DNA of 64,000 nucleotides from Brevundimonas bullata (GCF_003350205.1 NZ_QLLC01000013.1:39425-103424); one strand, 5' to 3'. Positions 1 to 8,833 are shown, counted from the stretch's first letter. Notes: generated by a model not told the origin, from the letters alone. Numbers and translations: made by a program.

Positions 1-754
1 TACCGGTGACGAAGACGGGCTCGCCCTCGGTCGGCTTGTTCGGGTTCCAGGTGAAGTGGGTCGGGGTCAGGGCGGGCTTGCCGTCTTCATACAGGCGGAT
101 GAAGGCCGCATCGATGGCGAAGCGCGGGAAGGAGAAGTTGTCGAGGTCGCCGCCGAAGGTCGCGGCGCGGTCTTCCGGGGCCCAGGCCAGACGCACGTCG
201 GAATACTTGCGGAACTTGTAGAGCTTGAACTGGCCGCCGCGGTACAGGCTGACGACCTGGCAGCGGATCTTGGGATCATCGCCGCAGTTCTCGGTTTCGA
301 TGCGGCCGGCCTCGGCCTCGCGCGCCTGGGTGAAGGCCTGGCCGTCCAGACCGGCGCCCGCCTTCTGCACGCGTTCGGTGACGTCGACGATCTCGGTCAG
401 GATTTCGGCCGAGCCGCCGGGGCATTTCAGCTCCTCCTCGCGGCTCTTGGGCGTGAAGCCGGTCTCGGCGTACTGCAGCTGAGGCGTGGACAGGTTGGCG
501 ACGCAGGTGGCGACGCAGTGGTTGTTGGTCATCACCAGGCCTTCGCCGGAGATGACGCCCGCCGAGCAGCCGCCGAACTTGACCGACGACAGGCGGACCT
601 TGTCGAGCCAGGCCTGGTCGATGTTCGTGCCCAGGGTCTGGTTGGCGCGGGCGATGGGGAAGTTGTCGTACGTCCACATGCCTTCCTCTGCCTTGGCGGA
701 GTTGGCGGCGGCGAAGGCCAGGACGGCGGCCGAGGCGAAGAACATGTGACGCAT
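1..754 (-). CDS. S46 family dipeptidyl-peptidase (partial, N-terminal part)
   Basis: About 251 residues are visible; the gene runs off the left edge. The start ATG is at 752-754 behind an AGGAG ribosome site. A short signal peptide (about 20 residues, ending near SAKA) is followed by EEGMWTYDNFP, the usual mature start of S46 peptidases, and then by GEGLVMTNNHC, which holds the catalytic His of the chymotrypsin-like fold. The catalytic Ser should lie in the missing C-terminal part. Family knowledge: S46 enzymes (DPP7/DPP11) are periplasmic and release dipeptides from peptide N-termini. It is a paralogue of the complete S46 gene just upstream on the same strand (tandem duplication). Substrate class cannot be told from this part. 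Confidence 0.9.
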   Translation of the reverse strand, partial: MRHMFFASAAVLAFAAANSAKAEEGMWTYDNFPIARANQTLGTNIDQAWLDKVRLSSVKFGGCSAGVISGEGLVMTNNHCVATCVANLSTPQLQYAETGFTPKSREEELKCPGGSAEILTEIVDVTERVQKAGAGLDGQAFTQAREAEAGRIETENCGDDPKIRCQVVSLYRGGQFKLYKFRKYSDVRLAWAPEDRAATFGGDLDNFSFPRFAIDAAFIRLYEDGKPALTPTHFTWNPNKPTEGEPVFVTG

Positions 755-875
755 GGAGAACTCCTGGTTCAGACTCTGGCGAGGAAAAACAGAGTCCAAT
801 TCGTCTGAATAGTCTGAAATCGGCGGCGCGGATCAAGAGAAGCTAGCAGGGCGCTGCGTCAGACGGGGGCGTATC

Positions 876-1014
876 TTTCCTCCCTGTCGCGCAGCGATGG
901 GGAGGTGGCGCGGAGCCGAAGGCGACGTGACGGAGGGGGCGACTCCACGGCAGGCGTTTGCGCCGCCCCCTCCACCACTACGTGGTCCCCCTCCCCATGG
1001 AATGGGGAGGAAAG
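876..1014. repeat. dispersed intergenic inverted-repeat element, family A, copy 1
   Basis: The element begins with TTTCCTCCC and ends with GGGGAGGAAAG. Inside it are the mirrored segments GTGACGGAGGGGGCGAC and GCCGCCCCCTCCACC. It fills most of the gap between the two S46 genes. A second full copy lies at 20044-20198 and a short one at 24631-24660. There is no coding content. Confidence 0.8.
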
Positions 1015-1024
1015 ACGCAGTCGT

Positions 1025-3118
1025 TTAGCGCGTCACGCCCAGTTCGCGCAGGAGGCGCGGCTGGTTGTAGACGTTGCGCAGGGCCTCGGTGACGGCGGCG
1101 GTGGAGACCGTCACAGTGCGGTTCAGTTCGCCGTCGTAGCCGAACGAGCCGCCCAGCGAGTGGATGTTGCCGTCGAAGGCGGCGCCGATCACTTCACCCT
1201 TGGCGTTGATCACCGGCGAACCGGAGTTGCCGCCGATGATGTCGTTGGTCGAGACGAAGTCATAGACGACGTTCTTGTTGATGCGGCTCTCGGCATCGAC
1301 GAAGCGCTGAGCCGCGTTGAACGGCTCGGCGCCGGTGGCGCGCTCATACAGGCCGCCCATGTAGGTGAAGGCCGGCACGGTCACGCCGCGATAGGTCCAG
1401 CCCTTTACCTGGCCATAGGACAGGCGCAGCGAGAAGGTCGCGTCGGGGTAGAGGTTGTCGCCATAGACGGCGAAGCGGGCCTGGGCGACCTTTTCGGCGG
1501 CGCGGGCGGTCGGGCCGTTGACGCCCGCGTCCCACTGGGTGCGGACGGCTTGCGCGGCGTCGTCGTTGGCCAGGACGAAGGCGATCATCGGGTCGCCCGA
1601 GGCGGCCAGCTGTTCCGGCGTCATGGCCAGGGCTTCGGCGCGGAAGGCCGGATCGATCAGCTTGGTCTCGACCAGCTTGGCGGCGATGCCCTCGGGGTTT
1701 TCGCGGCCCAGCATCGCCTTCACGTTGGCGTTGTCCACGGTCAGGTATTCGCGGGTCTTGGAGAGCCAGAAGGACAGCTGGATCTCCTCGACGCCCTTGG
1801 CGATCGGGGCTTCCGAGGCCAGACGACGGCCCAGGGCGGCGATGTCGCTGTCGGCGTAGCCGGCGCGGCGTTCGGCGACCGGCTTGGCGCGTTCCTTCGA
1901 CGCGCGGACGATGGCGCGGGCGTAAGAATAGAGGGTCGAACCGCCGCCGGCGTTACCTTCCAGCTGGCGGTAGGGCATGTAGAGGTCGCGAGCCGTCGAC
2001 TGGACCTTTTCCAGGTCCGCCCACGGATCACCGATGCGTTCGGCCAGGGCCGGGTCGGCGGCGACGCGTTGACGCAGCTCGGCCTCTTCCTGGCGCTTCT
2101 TGCCCATGAAGGCCGGGTCGGTCAGGGCGCCCAGCTGGCCGTAGTTGACCTTGAAGCCGTTCTCCAGGCCGAAGATCGGGTCCACCGAGACGCGCTTCTC
2201 CTCGTCGCCCTGGGTCGAATATTCGGTCAGGCGGCCGCGCAGTTCCGAGCTCTGGATCAGGGTGGTGGGGATCTGCTGGTCGCGCAGACGCTCCAGCTGG
2301 CTCATGGTCAGCAGGCGCGAGGTCGAGCCGGGGTTGCCGGCGACGAAGGTGACTTCGCCTTCCTTGGGCGCGCTCGGATTCCACTTGAGGTGGTTCGGCG
2401 TGGCGACCGGCTTGCCGTCCTCATAGGCGCGCAGGAAGGCGGCATCGAGGGCGTAGCGGGGGAAGTTGAAATTGTCCGGGTCGCCGCCGAAGAAGGCCGC
2501 CTGGAACTCCGGCGCGAAGGCCAGACGCACGTCTTCATACTTGCGGAACTGATACAGGGCGTACTTGCCGCCGCGATAGAAGCTGATGACCTGGCAGGTC
2601 AGCTTGCGGTCGTCGCCGCAGGCGTCCTTCTGGATCTTGTCGATCTCGGCGGCGCGGGCCGTGACGAAGGCCGAGCCTTCCAGGCCGGCGCCGGCGCCCA
2701 GCACGCGCTCGGTCACGTCGGTGATGCCGGTCAGGACCTCGGCGGTCTGGCCGGGGCAGGTCTTCTCTTCTTCACGGGTGGCGGGCATCCAGCCGTTCTT
2801 GACGTAGTCGTTCTGGGCCGTGGACAGGTCCTGGACGCAGGAGATGACGCAGTGGTGGTTGGTCAGGATCAGGCCTTCGCCCGAGACGAACGAGGCCGAG
2901 CAGCCTTGCAGGCGCACGGCGGCGTTGCGCACGCCGTCCAGCCACGACTGGTCGATGCGGGTGCCGTACTTGTCGTTGACCGTCTGGATCGGGAAGTTGT
3001 CGAAGGTCCACATGCCCTCGTCGGCGAGCGCCGGGGTGGCGGTCGCGCCGGTCACGGCGGCGGCGACCCCCAGGGCTGCCAATGAGGCGGTGAAGGAAAA
3101 GGTGCGACGAAGCGACAT
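1025..3118 (-). CDS. S46 family dipeptidyl-peptidase (DPP7/DPP11-like)
   Basis: 697 residues, full length for S46 (about 700). The signal peptide ends near ATPALA. The mature part starts DEGMWTFDNFP; the catalytic His is in TNHHC (about residue 70) and the catalytic Ser in GGNSGSP near residue 632, followed by GAAFDGN. Start ATG 3116-3118 has a GGGAGAG ribosome site. Family knowledge: periplasmic serine exopeptidases that release dipeptides and feed amino-acid-using bacteria. A Gly-rich stretch after FDGN would fit DPP7-like specificity for hydrophobic P1 residues, but I cannot place the specificity residue with certainty. It is in tandem with the partial paralogue downstream, separated by a family A repeat. 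Confidence 0.93.
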   Translation of the reverse strand: MSLRRTFSFTASLAALGVAAAVTGATATPALADEGMWTFDNFPIQTVNDKYGTRIDQSWLDGVRNAAVRLQGCSASFVSGEGLILTNHHCVISCVQDLSTAQNDYVKNGWMPATREEEKTCPGQTAEVLTGITDVTERVLGAGAGLEGSAFVTARAAEIDKIQKDACGDDRKLTCQVISFYRGGKYALYQFRKYEDVRLAFAPEFQAAFFGGDPDNFNFPRYALDAAFLRAYEDGKPVATPNHLKWNPSAPKEGEVTFVAGNPGSTSRLLTMSQLERLRDQQIPTTLIQSSELRGRLTEYSTQGDEEKRVSVDPIFGLENGFKVNYGQLGALTDPAFMGKKRQEEAELRQRVAADPALAERIGDPWADLEKVQSTARDLYMPYRQLEGNAGGGSTLYSYARAIVRASKERAKPVAERRAGYADSDIAALGRRLASEAPIAKGVEEIQLSFWLSKTREYLTVDNANVKAMLGRENPEGIAAKLVETKLIDPAFRAEALAMTPEQLAASGDPMIAFVLANDDAAQAVRTQWDAGVNGPTARAAEKVAQARFAVYGDNLYPDATFSLRLSYGQVKGWTYRGVTVPAFTYMGGLYERATGAEPFNAAQRFVDAESRINKNVVYDFVSTNDIIGGNSGSPVINAKGEVIGAAFDGNIHSLGGSFGYDGELNRTVTVSTAAVTEALRNVYNQPRLLRELGVTR

Positions 3119-3311
3119 GGGGCTCTCCCGGCGCGCAAGGCCCGGCGCCTCGCGTCTGTTATTGTGTAACTAGCGCCGTCCAGGGACGGGCCTCAAGCCC
3201 CCATAGTCCTGCTGCGCGTCCGGGGGAAGCGGAACCCTTACCCCGATTTAACTTGGCCCCGGCCCGGCACGGCCTCAGATAACGCTGCAAGTCAGGGGTT
3301 TGAGACGCGTC

Positions 3312-4484
3312 ATGTCACTCGCGCTATCCACGCTGCTCTTTGAGTGGCGACGTTATATGGCCGCCGTCATGGCGCTGGCCCTTTCGGGTCTGCTCGTGCT
3401 GGCGATGACCGGGGTCTTCATCGGCATCGGCAAGGGCTTCACCGCCCAGATCGAGCGCTCGGCCGCCGACGTCATCATCATGCAGCCGGGGGCCAAGAGC
3501 CTGATCGGCGGACCGTCGGGCGTGCCGCGCCGCTTCATTCCGCTGGCCTACAACCACCCCGCCGTGGTCGAGGTCCAGCCTCTGGACGGCGCCGGCGGGA
3601 CCTTCCAGTCGATCAAGGAGGTCGACCCGACCCGCAGCCAGGCCGAGCGCGCCAAGCAGGGCGCCCCGCGTCAGAAATTCGTTCAGTCCAGCATCATCGA
3701 CACCACGCCCGGCTCAGTCACCATTCCCACCGACTATTCGCGCGAACTGGTCGACGCCCTGCGTCAGCCCTACACCGTCGCGGTCGATGAAACGGCGCTG
3801 ACGACCCTGGGTGTCAAGCTGGGCGACAAGGCCCTGTACAATGGTCAGACCGTCACCGTCGTCGGCGTCACCCGCGGCTATCCCAACATGATGCAGCCGG
3901 GCGTGGTCATGTCGCGCGACACCCTGCGCATGGTGGGTCAGGCCGACACCGGCCCGCGCGTCGGTCCGCTGATGATCAAGCTGCGCGACCCGTCGCAATC
4001 CAAGATCGTCGCGACCCAGCTGAACGCCATGGGCAACGGCCAGTGGAAGGCCTGGACCCGTCAGGAACTGGCCGACGCCAACGCCGGCGCCATGTTCGAG
4101 GAAGGCATCCTGGTCATCATCATCGGCGGCTGCATGGTGCTGGGCATCATCATCGGCGTGGCCATTACCTGGCAGACCCTGCGCGGGGCCATCATGGCCA
4201 ACATCAAGGAGTTCGCCTCGCTGCGCGCCCTGGGCGTGGGCATGGGAAGCCTGCGTCGGATCGTCATGGAGCTGAGCTTCTGGGTCGGGGTGGTCGGCGT
4301 CGCCGCCGCCATCGGCCTGACCTGGCTGCTGTCGCTGTTCGCCCTGTCCAAGGCCGTCATCATCGCCCTGCCCCTGCCCCTGCTGATCGTGGTGGGCGGC
4401 GGTCTGATCGCCATCGCCATGCTGTCGGGCTTCCTGTCGATGGGCATCCTCAAGAAGAGCCAACCTGCGGACCTGCTGCGATGA
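3312..4484 (+). CDS. ABC exporter permease, DevC/FtsX-like
   Basis: 390 residues. One N-terminal membrane helix (about 15-40) is followed by a periplasmic domain of about 220 residues and three C-terminal helices (about 261-286, 318-344, 347-379), the MacB/FtsX fold. The alternating hydrophobic stretches and the LRALGVG segment before helix 3 fit DevC-type permeases. An in-frame TTG at 3300 is possible, but ATG 3312 gives the usual short cytoplasmic lead. Its stop overlaps the ATPase start (ATGA), so the genes are translationally coupled. With the next two genes it forms a DevC-DevA-DevB type tripartite exporter. In cyanobacteria that family exports glycolipids; the substrate here is unknown. 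Confidence 0.85.
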   Translation: MSLALSTLLFEWRRYMAAVMALALSGLLVLAMTGVFIGIGKGFTAQIERSAADVIIMQPGAKSLIGGPSGVPRRFIPLAYNHPAVVEVQPLDGAGGTFQSIKEVDPTRSQAERAKQGAPRQKFVQSSIIDTTPGSVTIPTDYSRELVDALRQPYTVAVDETALTTLGVKLGDKALYNGQTVTVVGVTRGYPNMMQPGVVMSRDTLRMVGQADTGPRVGPLMIKLRDPSQSKIVATQLNAMGNGQWKAWTRQELADANAGAMFEEGILVIIIGGCMVLGIIIGVAITWQTLRGAIMANIKEFASLRALGVGMGSLRRIVMELSFWVGVVGVAAAIGLTWLLSLFALSKAVIIALPLPLLIVVGGGLIAIAMLSGFLSMGILKKSQPADLLR

Positions 4485-5248
4485 ACACGATGACTTTTGG
4501 GCATACGAAGGTTCAAGGCCGGCATGGCGAGTTCGCCATCGAGGCCAAGGGTCTGGTCAAGCGGTTCAAGTCCGGCAAGAACTATGTCGAGGTGCTGAAG
4601 GGCGTGGATTTCGACGCCCGTCACGGCGACCTGACCATGGTCATGGGACCGTCCGGTTCGGGCAAGTCGACGCTGATCGCCGCCCTGTCGGGTCTGCTGA
4701 AGCCCGAAGCGGGCCGGGTCGACGCCCTGGACATGGATGACATGTGGTCCTTCTCGTCGGGCAAGATCGACAAGTTCCGGCTGGATCACTGCGGCTTCAT
4801 CTTCCAGGGCTTCAACCTGTTTCCGTCGCTCAGCGCCCTGCAACAGGTGACGACGGTGCTGAAGTTCCAGGGCCTGACCCCGGATCAGGCGAAGAAGCGC
4901 GCCACCCTGGCGCTGGAAGAGGTCGGCCTGGGCCATCGCCTGCATCAGCGCCCGGCGGCCCTATCCGGCGGCGAGAAGCAGCGCGTCGCCATCGCCCGCG
5001 CCCTGGCCAAGGACCCGCAGATCCTGTTCGCCGACGAACCGACCTCGGCCCTGGACGGCGAGAACGGCCAGATCGTCATTAAACTTCTTCGCCGGGCCGC
5101 CACCGAACATGGCGCGGCGGTCATCTGCGTGACCCACGACCCGCGTCTGGAAGCCTGGGCCGACCGGGTCATCCACATCGAAGACGGCGTGATCATTGAC
5201 GATCAGCGCCGCACCCCCAATCCCGACGCCGTTCTGGCCTCGCACTGA
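4481..5248 (+). CDS. ABC exporter ATPase, DevA/LolD-like
   Basis: 255 residues, standard length for a MacB/LolD-type ATPase. Walker A is GPSGSGKST, the signature is LSGGEKQR, Walker B is ILFADEPTSALD, and the switch His is in VTHD. The start ATG overlaps the permease stop by four bases. It should power the exporter formed with the preceding permease and the following membrane fusion protein. The N-terminal 15 residues are an unconserved extension; an internal start is possible but less likely given the overlap. Confidence 0.92.
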   Translation: MNTMTFGHTKVQGRHGEFAIEAKGLVKRFKSGKNYVEVLKGVDFDARHGDLTMVMGPSGSGKSTLIAALSGLLKPEAGRVDALDMDDMWSFSSGKIDKFRLDHCGFIFQGFNLFPSLSALQQVTTVLKFQGLTPDQAKKRATLALEEVGLGHRLHQRPAALSGGEKQRVAIARALAKDPQILFADEPTSALDGENGQIVIKLLRRAATEHGAAVICVTHDPRLEAWADRVIHIEDGVIIDDQRRTPNPDAVLASH

Positions 5249-5273
5249 ACACCGATCCTCAAGGACGCCTCAC

Positions 5274-6290
5274 ATGCCCGCTTTCCTGAAAAACAAATGG
5301 CTCTGGATCGGCCTCGTGCTGCTGATCGCGCTCGTCGTCGGCTTCGGCCTGTTCCAGAAGGCCAGCGCCGCCAAGAAGGCGGAAGCGACCGCCGCCGCCG
5401 AGAAGAAGGTCGAGAGCCCCTACGCCGCCATAGCCAACGCCAAGATCGACATCGAGGGCGGCATCATCCAGATCGCGGCCCGTCGCGGCGGCGTGGTGCG
5501 TGAAGTCCTGGTGCAGGAAGGCGACCGGGTCACAGCCGGCCAGATCCTGGCCCGTCAGGAAGACGACGAGCCGCGCCTGTCGCTGCAAAGCGCGGCGGCC
5601 GACGTGGCCCAGGCCGAAAGCCAGCTGCGCCTGATCAACGTCGAGATCAACACCGCCCAGCGCGAGTACGACCGGCTGCAGAAGCTGGTTTCGACCAACT
5701 TCGTCGCCGCTCAGCGGCTGGACCAGGCCCGCGACGCCATCGCTTCGGCCCAGGCCCGCCTCGCCGCCCAGCAGTCGGCCATCCAGACCGCCCGCGCCCG
5801 CCGCGACCAGGCCGCCTATAACGTCGAGCTGACCGTCATCCGCGCCCCGCAGGACGGCCGTATCGTGCGCCGCTACGCCAACCCCGGCGCCGGCGCCTCG
5901 ACCCTGAACGTGTCGAACATGTTCGATCTGGAGCCCGACGCCCCGCGCATCGCCCGCGCCGAAATCGTCGAGGCCGACATTCCGAACATCACCACCGATC
6001 AGGCCGTCGAGATCACCCCCGAAGGCGACCCGTCTAAGGTCTATATCGGCAAGGTCCTGCGTCGCGCCGCCGTCTTCGGCGCCCGCAAGCTGGCCTCGGA
6101 CGATCCCTCGCAGCGGTCGGACGAGCGCGTGGTCGAGGTGGTCGTGGCCGTCAACGACGCGCCGCTGCTGATCGGCCAACGGGTCCTGGTCAAGTTCATG
6201 AAGCCGGGCGAAACCGCCGGCGCCAAGCGCGCCGACAGCGTCGTCGGGGTGCCGGCCACCCGCTCGATGCAGACGCCGGCCAAGCGGTAA
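5274..6290 (+). CDS. HlyD/DevB-family membrane fusion protein
   Basis: 338 residues. One N-terminal membrane anchor (about 8-25) is followed by a biotinyl-lipoyl-like half (GGVVREVLVQEGDRVTAGQ), a long coiled-coil hairpin rich in Ala, Gln and Arg (about residues 105-185), a second lipoyl half (VIRAPQDGRIV) and a beta-barrel region. This is the periplasmic adaptor of a tripartite exporter. It sits 25 bases after the ATPase gene and ends just before a strong terminator, so it closes the three-gene operon. No outer-membrane TolC partner lies in the window. Confidence 0.88.
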   Translation: MPAFLKNKWLWIGLVLLIALVVGFGLFQKASAAKKAEATAAAEKKVESPYAAIANAKIDIEGGIIQIAARRGGVVREVLVQEGDRVTAGQILARQEDDEPRLSLQSAAADVAQAESQLRLINVEINTAQREYDRLQKLVSTNFVAAQRLDQARDAIASAQARLAAQQSAIQTARARRDQAAYNVELTVIRAPQDGRIVRRYANPGAGASTLNVSNMFDLEPDAPRIARAEIVEADIPNITTDQAVEITPEGDPSKVYIGKVLRRAAVFGARKLASDDPSQRSDERVVEVVVAVNDAPLLIGQRVLVKFMKPGETAGAKRADSVVGVPATRSMQTPAKR

Positions 6291-6310
6291 GGGTTCGCGA
6301 CACTGAACAC

Positions 6311-6342
6311 GAAAAGGGGCGCTGCGAGGCGCCCCTTTTTTG
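6311..6342 (+). terminator. Rho-independent terminator of the DevCAB-like operon
   Basis: The arms AAAAGGGGCGC and GCGCCCCTTTT form a GC-rich hairpin followed by a run of T, about 20 bases after the adaptor stop codon. The run of A before the stem could let it act from the other side too. Confidence 0.85.
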
Positions 6343-6386
6343 TTGGCCCACCCAAACTCAGCACCAGGGTGTCGGCGCCCCTACTC

Positions 6387-6500
6387 CGTCACCCCGGACG
6401 TCCCGGAGGGGCGATCCGGGGCCCAGACGCCTCGTCCCGACATGGACGCGATATATCTGGCGCCTGGATTCCGGGTCCGCTTCGCGTCCCGGAATGACGG
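6387..6500. repeat. dispersed intergenic repeat, family D, copy 1
   Basis: An element bounded by CGTCACCCCGGACG and CCGGAATGACGG, with internal GATCCGGGGCC and GGATTCCGGGTCC segments in mirrored order. Related copies are at 8022-8128 and 8718-8830. It fills the space between the terminator and the enoyl-CoA hydratase gene and has no coding content. Confidence 0.7.
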
Positions 6501-6540
6501 CAAGGAAAGGCAGTAGGACAAGTCGCTTTGCAATCGCCGG

Positions 6541-7338
6541 TTAGCGGCCGCTGAATTCCCCCGGTCGCTTTTCCAGCACCGCCGTCACACCCTCGATGTG
6601 GTCCTCGGTCAGGTGGGCCAGGGCCTGCATGGCCGCTGACAGCTCCAGCATCTGATCGAAGTTCATGTCGCGGCCCTGGCGCAGCAGGCTCTTGGCCATG
6701 CGCAGGGCCTGGGGCGGCTGGGCGGCGATCTGGTTGGCCGTAATCATGGCCTCGTCCATCAGGGTCTCGTGCGGGACCACGCGGTTGACCAGGCCCCACT
6801 TGTCGGCGGTCTCGGCATCGATGGATCGGGCGGTGAACAGCATTTCGGCGGCGCGGACATAGCCGACGTTGCGCGGCAGCAGCCAGGAGCCGCCGTCGCC
6901 GGGGATGATGCCCAGCTTCATGAAGGGCACGCCGAAGCTGGCGCGGTCCGAGGCGATGCGGATGTCGCCGAGCCCGGCGATGTCGCAGCCCAGTCCCATG
7001 GCCGGGCCGTTGACGGCGGCGATCAGCGGAACCTCCAGCCCGTACAGCGAGCGGACGATGCGGTGGACGACGCGGCGATAGCGTTCACGGATGGCGGCGC
7101 CCGAACCCTCGAACAGGTCGGCGCGCGCCTTCATCGCCTTCAGGTCGCCGCCCGCCGAGAAGGCCCGGCCCGCGCCGGTCATGACGACGCAGCGGATGGA
7201 AGGGTCGGCGTTGACCGCCTCGCAGACCTTGGCGAAGGCCTCGCCGTCTTCCAGATCCGGCAGGGCGTTCAATCGGTCGGGCCGGGTCAGGGTCCAGACC
7301 ATGACCGCGCCGCGGCGCTCCTCGACGATCAGACCCAT
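6541..7338 (-). CDS. enoyl-CoA hydratase/isomerase family protein
   Basis: 265 residues with the crotonase fold. The first oxyanion-hole segment is GAGRAFSAGGDL, the second is NGPAMGLGCDIAGLGDIRIAS, and the substrate loop is GIIPGDGGSWLLPR. I start at ATG 7336-7338 because AGAGGAG lies 7-8 bases upstream; the open frame extends further without a better site. In this loop crotonases often carry a catalytic Glu; an Asp is found here in GDGG, so the exact reaction is uncertain. It is a single gene on this strand with a terminator upstream that separates it from the small gene at 7459. Confidence 0.88.
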   Translation of the reverse strand: MGLIVEERRGAVMVWTLTRPDRLNALPDLEDGEAFAKVCEAVNADPSIRCVVMTGAGRAFSAGGDLKAMKARADLFEGSGAAIRERYRRVVHRIVRSLYGLEVPLIAAVNGPAMGLGCDIAGLGDIRIASDRASFGVPFMKLGIIPGDGGSWLLPRNVGYVRAAEMLFTARSIDAETADKWGLVNRVVPHETLMDEAMITANQIAAQPPQALRMAKSLLRQGRDMNFDQMLELSAAMQALAHLTEDHIEGVTAVLEKRPGEFSGR

Positions 7339-7402
7339 GGCGATGCTCCTCTTGATGATGGAGCCGGTTTCAGCGGGGCGGCGGGTTAAGGCAAGCGGAA
7401 TT

Positions 7403-7431
7403 GAAAAACCCCGGTCGTTGTGACCGGGGCT
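7403..7431 (-). terminator. Rho-independent terminator after the 52-residue gene
   Basis: The perfect stem CCCCGGTC / GACCGGGG (7409-7429) has a five-base loop. On the minus strand it is followed by five T. It lies 30-50 bases after the small gene at 7459-7617 and before the enoyl-CoA hydratase. Confidence 0.8.
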
Positions 7432-7458
7432 TATGGCTTGGATCAAATACCCTCGCGA

Positions 7459-7617
7459 CTACGCGCGCGGCCGTTTGATCGTAATGGGCACGAAGTTCGA
7501 AGGGTGACTGACCGCGCGGTTGTTCGCGGGGTTCATCTGCTTCGTGTTAACCAGCATCCCGCCCCATAGGGCGAAGGACATCATGGCGTGCTGGAGATTA
7601 CGGTCCTTGTCGTTCAT
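7459..7617 (-). CDS. small uncharacterised protein, 52 residues
   Basis: I translated this by eye. It starts MNDKDRNLQHAMM, contains FALWGGMLVNTKQMNP, and ends VPITIKRPRA. A strong AAAGGAG ribosome site lies 7 bases before ATG 7615-7617, and a Rho-independent terminator follows the stop, so it looks like a complete monocistronic gene and not noise. It has one weakly hydrophobic central stretch, no Cys and a basic C-terminus. I recognise no family. Its own promoter probably lies in the AT-richer stretch at about 7640-7760, shared with the divergent DUF1289 gene. Confidence 0.65.
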   Translation of the reverse strand: MNDKDRNLQHAMMSFALWGGMLVNTKQMNPANNRAVSHPSNFVPITIKRPRA

Positions 7618-7781
7618 TTGGGCGTCTCCTTTCGTTGAACGATGAAAGAAGACGCGTCGTGCTTATCGGGGATCTCACCGTCATAGTCGTTTCGCGTCAG
7701 GGTCCTAGATAGCTCCGCTTGGTTAAAAAGTCAAGAATTTGGTCCGATGTCGGACGTATTGTAGTGTTCACGTCATAAAAC

Positions 7782-8009
7782 ATGAGCCAGCCGCCCGCCC
7801 CCTCGCCCGCCAAACCGCCGCGCGCCGTCGCCACGCCCTGCGTCATGGTCTGCACCGTGGACGGGGCGTCGGGGCTGTGTCTCGGCTGTTTTCGCACCCT
7901 GCCCGAAATCGCGACCTGGAGCCGGATGAGCGAGGAGGAACGGGCGAAGATCATGGGCGAACTGGAGGGGCGGCGAGGGCTAATCGACCCGGTGTTGCTG
8001 GGCGGTTAG
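7782..8009 (+). CDS. DUF1289 family protein
   Basis: 75 residues. It matches the DUF1289 pattern: TPCVMVC, then GLCLGCFRTLPEI, then W..MSEEER. The paired CxxxC and CxGC cysteines could bind a metal. DUF1289 proteins are small and of unknown function. No good ribosome site is seen upstream; the start was chosen by position before the conserved domain. It is divergent from the small gene at 7459-7617. Confidence 0.85.
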   Translation: MSQPPAPSPAKPPRAVATPCVMVCTVDGASGLCLGCFRTLPEIATWSRMSEEERAKIMGELEGRRGLIDPVLLGG

Positions 8010-8021
8010 GTCCCCCTTGCG

Positions 8022-8128
8022 CCGTCATCCCGGAAGCGGCAGAGCCGCTATCCGGGACCGCAGGAAGCGTCGACCGCAGAGCCTTGGGCGGTCCCGGCTC
8101 TCCGCCTTCGGCTGCGGCCGGGATAACG
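8022..8128. repeat. dispersed intergenic repeat, family D, copy 2
   Basis: It starts CGTCATCCCGGAAGCGGC and ends GGCCGGGATAACG, with inner CTATCCGGGACCGCAGGAA and GGCGGTCCCGGCTCT. It is about 80% alike, by eye, to the copy at 8718-8830. It lies between two plus-strand genes. Confidence 0.8.
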
Positions 8129-8220
8129 AAGAACGTCGCGCGTAACGATGTTCATCCGTCAACCTTTCGTTCGCCGTATCGCTTCACCGCCTGCCAAGAC
8201 CCTTGCGGCACAGTAGGGTC

Positions 8221-8703
8221 ATGATCCGTATCGATCCGCGCTCTGCTGTCGTTTTCGCCGCCGCCCTGGCCACGTCGCTGGCCTGTGCCGGCGCCTTGCG
8301 CTGGATGGACGGGACGGGCGAAGCGCAAGCCGCCATCGCCGCGCCTTCGGTCGTGCGCTCGGCGGACGGTCACTACTGGGCCGAGGCCGTCGTGGCCGGT
8401 CGGCCCATGCGGATGCTGGTCGACACCGGCGCCAGCGTCGTGACCCTGAGCCGCGCCGACGCGGAACGGGCGGGCGTCAGCGTCGGCGCCGGAGACTTCA
8501 CCCGCACCCTGAACACCGCCGCCGGTCCGGTGAAGGCGGCGCCCGTCGTCCTGCCGTCGCTGGCGGTGGCGGGGGTGCGGCTGACCTCGGTCGAGGCCCT
8601 GGTGGTGGACGCCGACATGCCGGCGTCCCTGCTGGGCATGAGCTATCTGGGCCGGCTGTCGGGCTTCGAGGCCCGGCCTGAAGGGCTGACCTTCAAGGGC
8701 TGA
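8221..8703 (+). CDS. retropepsin-like aspartic protease (TIGR02281-like)
   Basis: 160 residues. An N-terminal membrane anchor or uncleaved signal (about 8-25) is followed by a single aspartyl-protease half with the active site MLVDTGASVVTLS and the flap/fold segments LLGMSYLGRL near the C-terminus. Family knowledge: clan AA proteases of this kind dimerise like retroviral proteases and occur widely in alphaproteobacteria. ATG 8221 was chosen over an upstream TTG (8203); only a close GTAGGG precedes it. It is flanked on both sides by family D repeats. Confidence 0.82.
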   Translation: MIRIDPRSAVVFAAALATSLACAGALRWMDGTGEAQAAIAAPSVVRSADGHYWAEAVVAGRPMRMLVDTGASVVTLSRADAERAGVSVGAGDFTRTLNTAAGPVKAAPVVLPSLAVAGVRLTSVEALVVDADMPASLLGMSYLGRLSGFEARPEGLTFKG

Positions 8704-8717
8704 GGCCTTCCCCATTC

Positions 8718-8830
8718 GTCATCCCGGAAGCGGCGCAGCCGCTATCCGGGACCACAGGAAATGCTGATGTCGGCGCCTTGGGCGGTCCCGGCTCTGCGCC
8801 TCTCTGTGAGAGGCTTGGCCGGGATGACGG
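8718..8830. repeat. dispersed intergenic repeat, family D, copy 3
   Basis: It starts GTCATCCCGGAAGCGGC and ends GGCCGGGATGACGG, with the same inner GGACCACAGGAA and GGCGGTCCCGGCTCT blocks as copy 2. It lies between the convergent protease and LD-carboxypeptidase genes. Confidence 0.8.
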
Positions 8831-8833
8831 GTT

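Noticed and set aside
905..3085. 726-codon plus-strand open frame over the S46 gene
   Set aside because: It is antisense to a clear S46 peptidase, has no domain or ribosome site, and its Gly/Ala/Val/Asp-rich composition is typical of shadow frames in GC-rich DNA.
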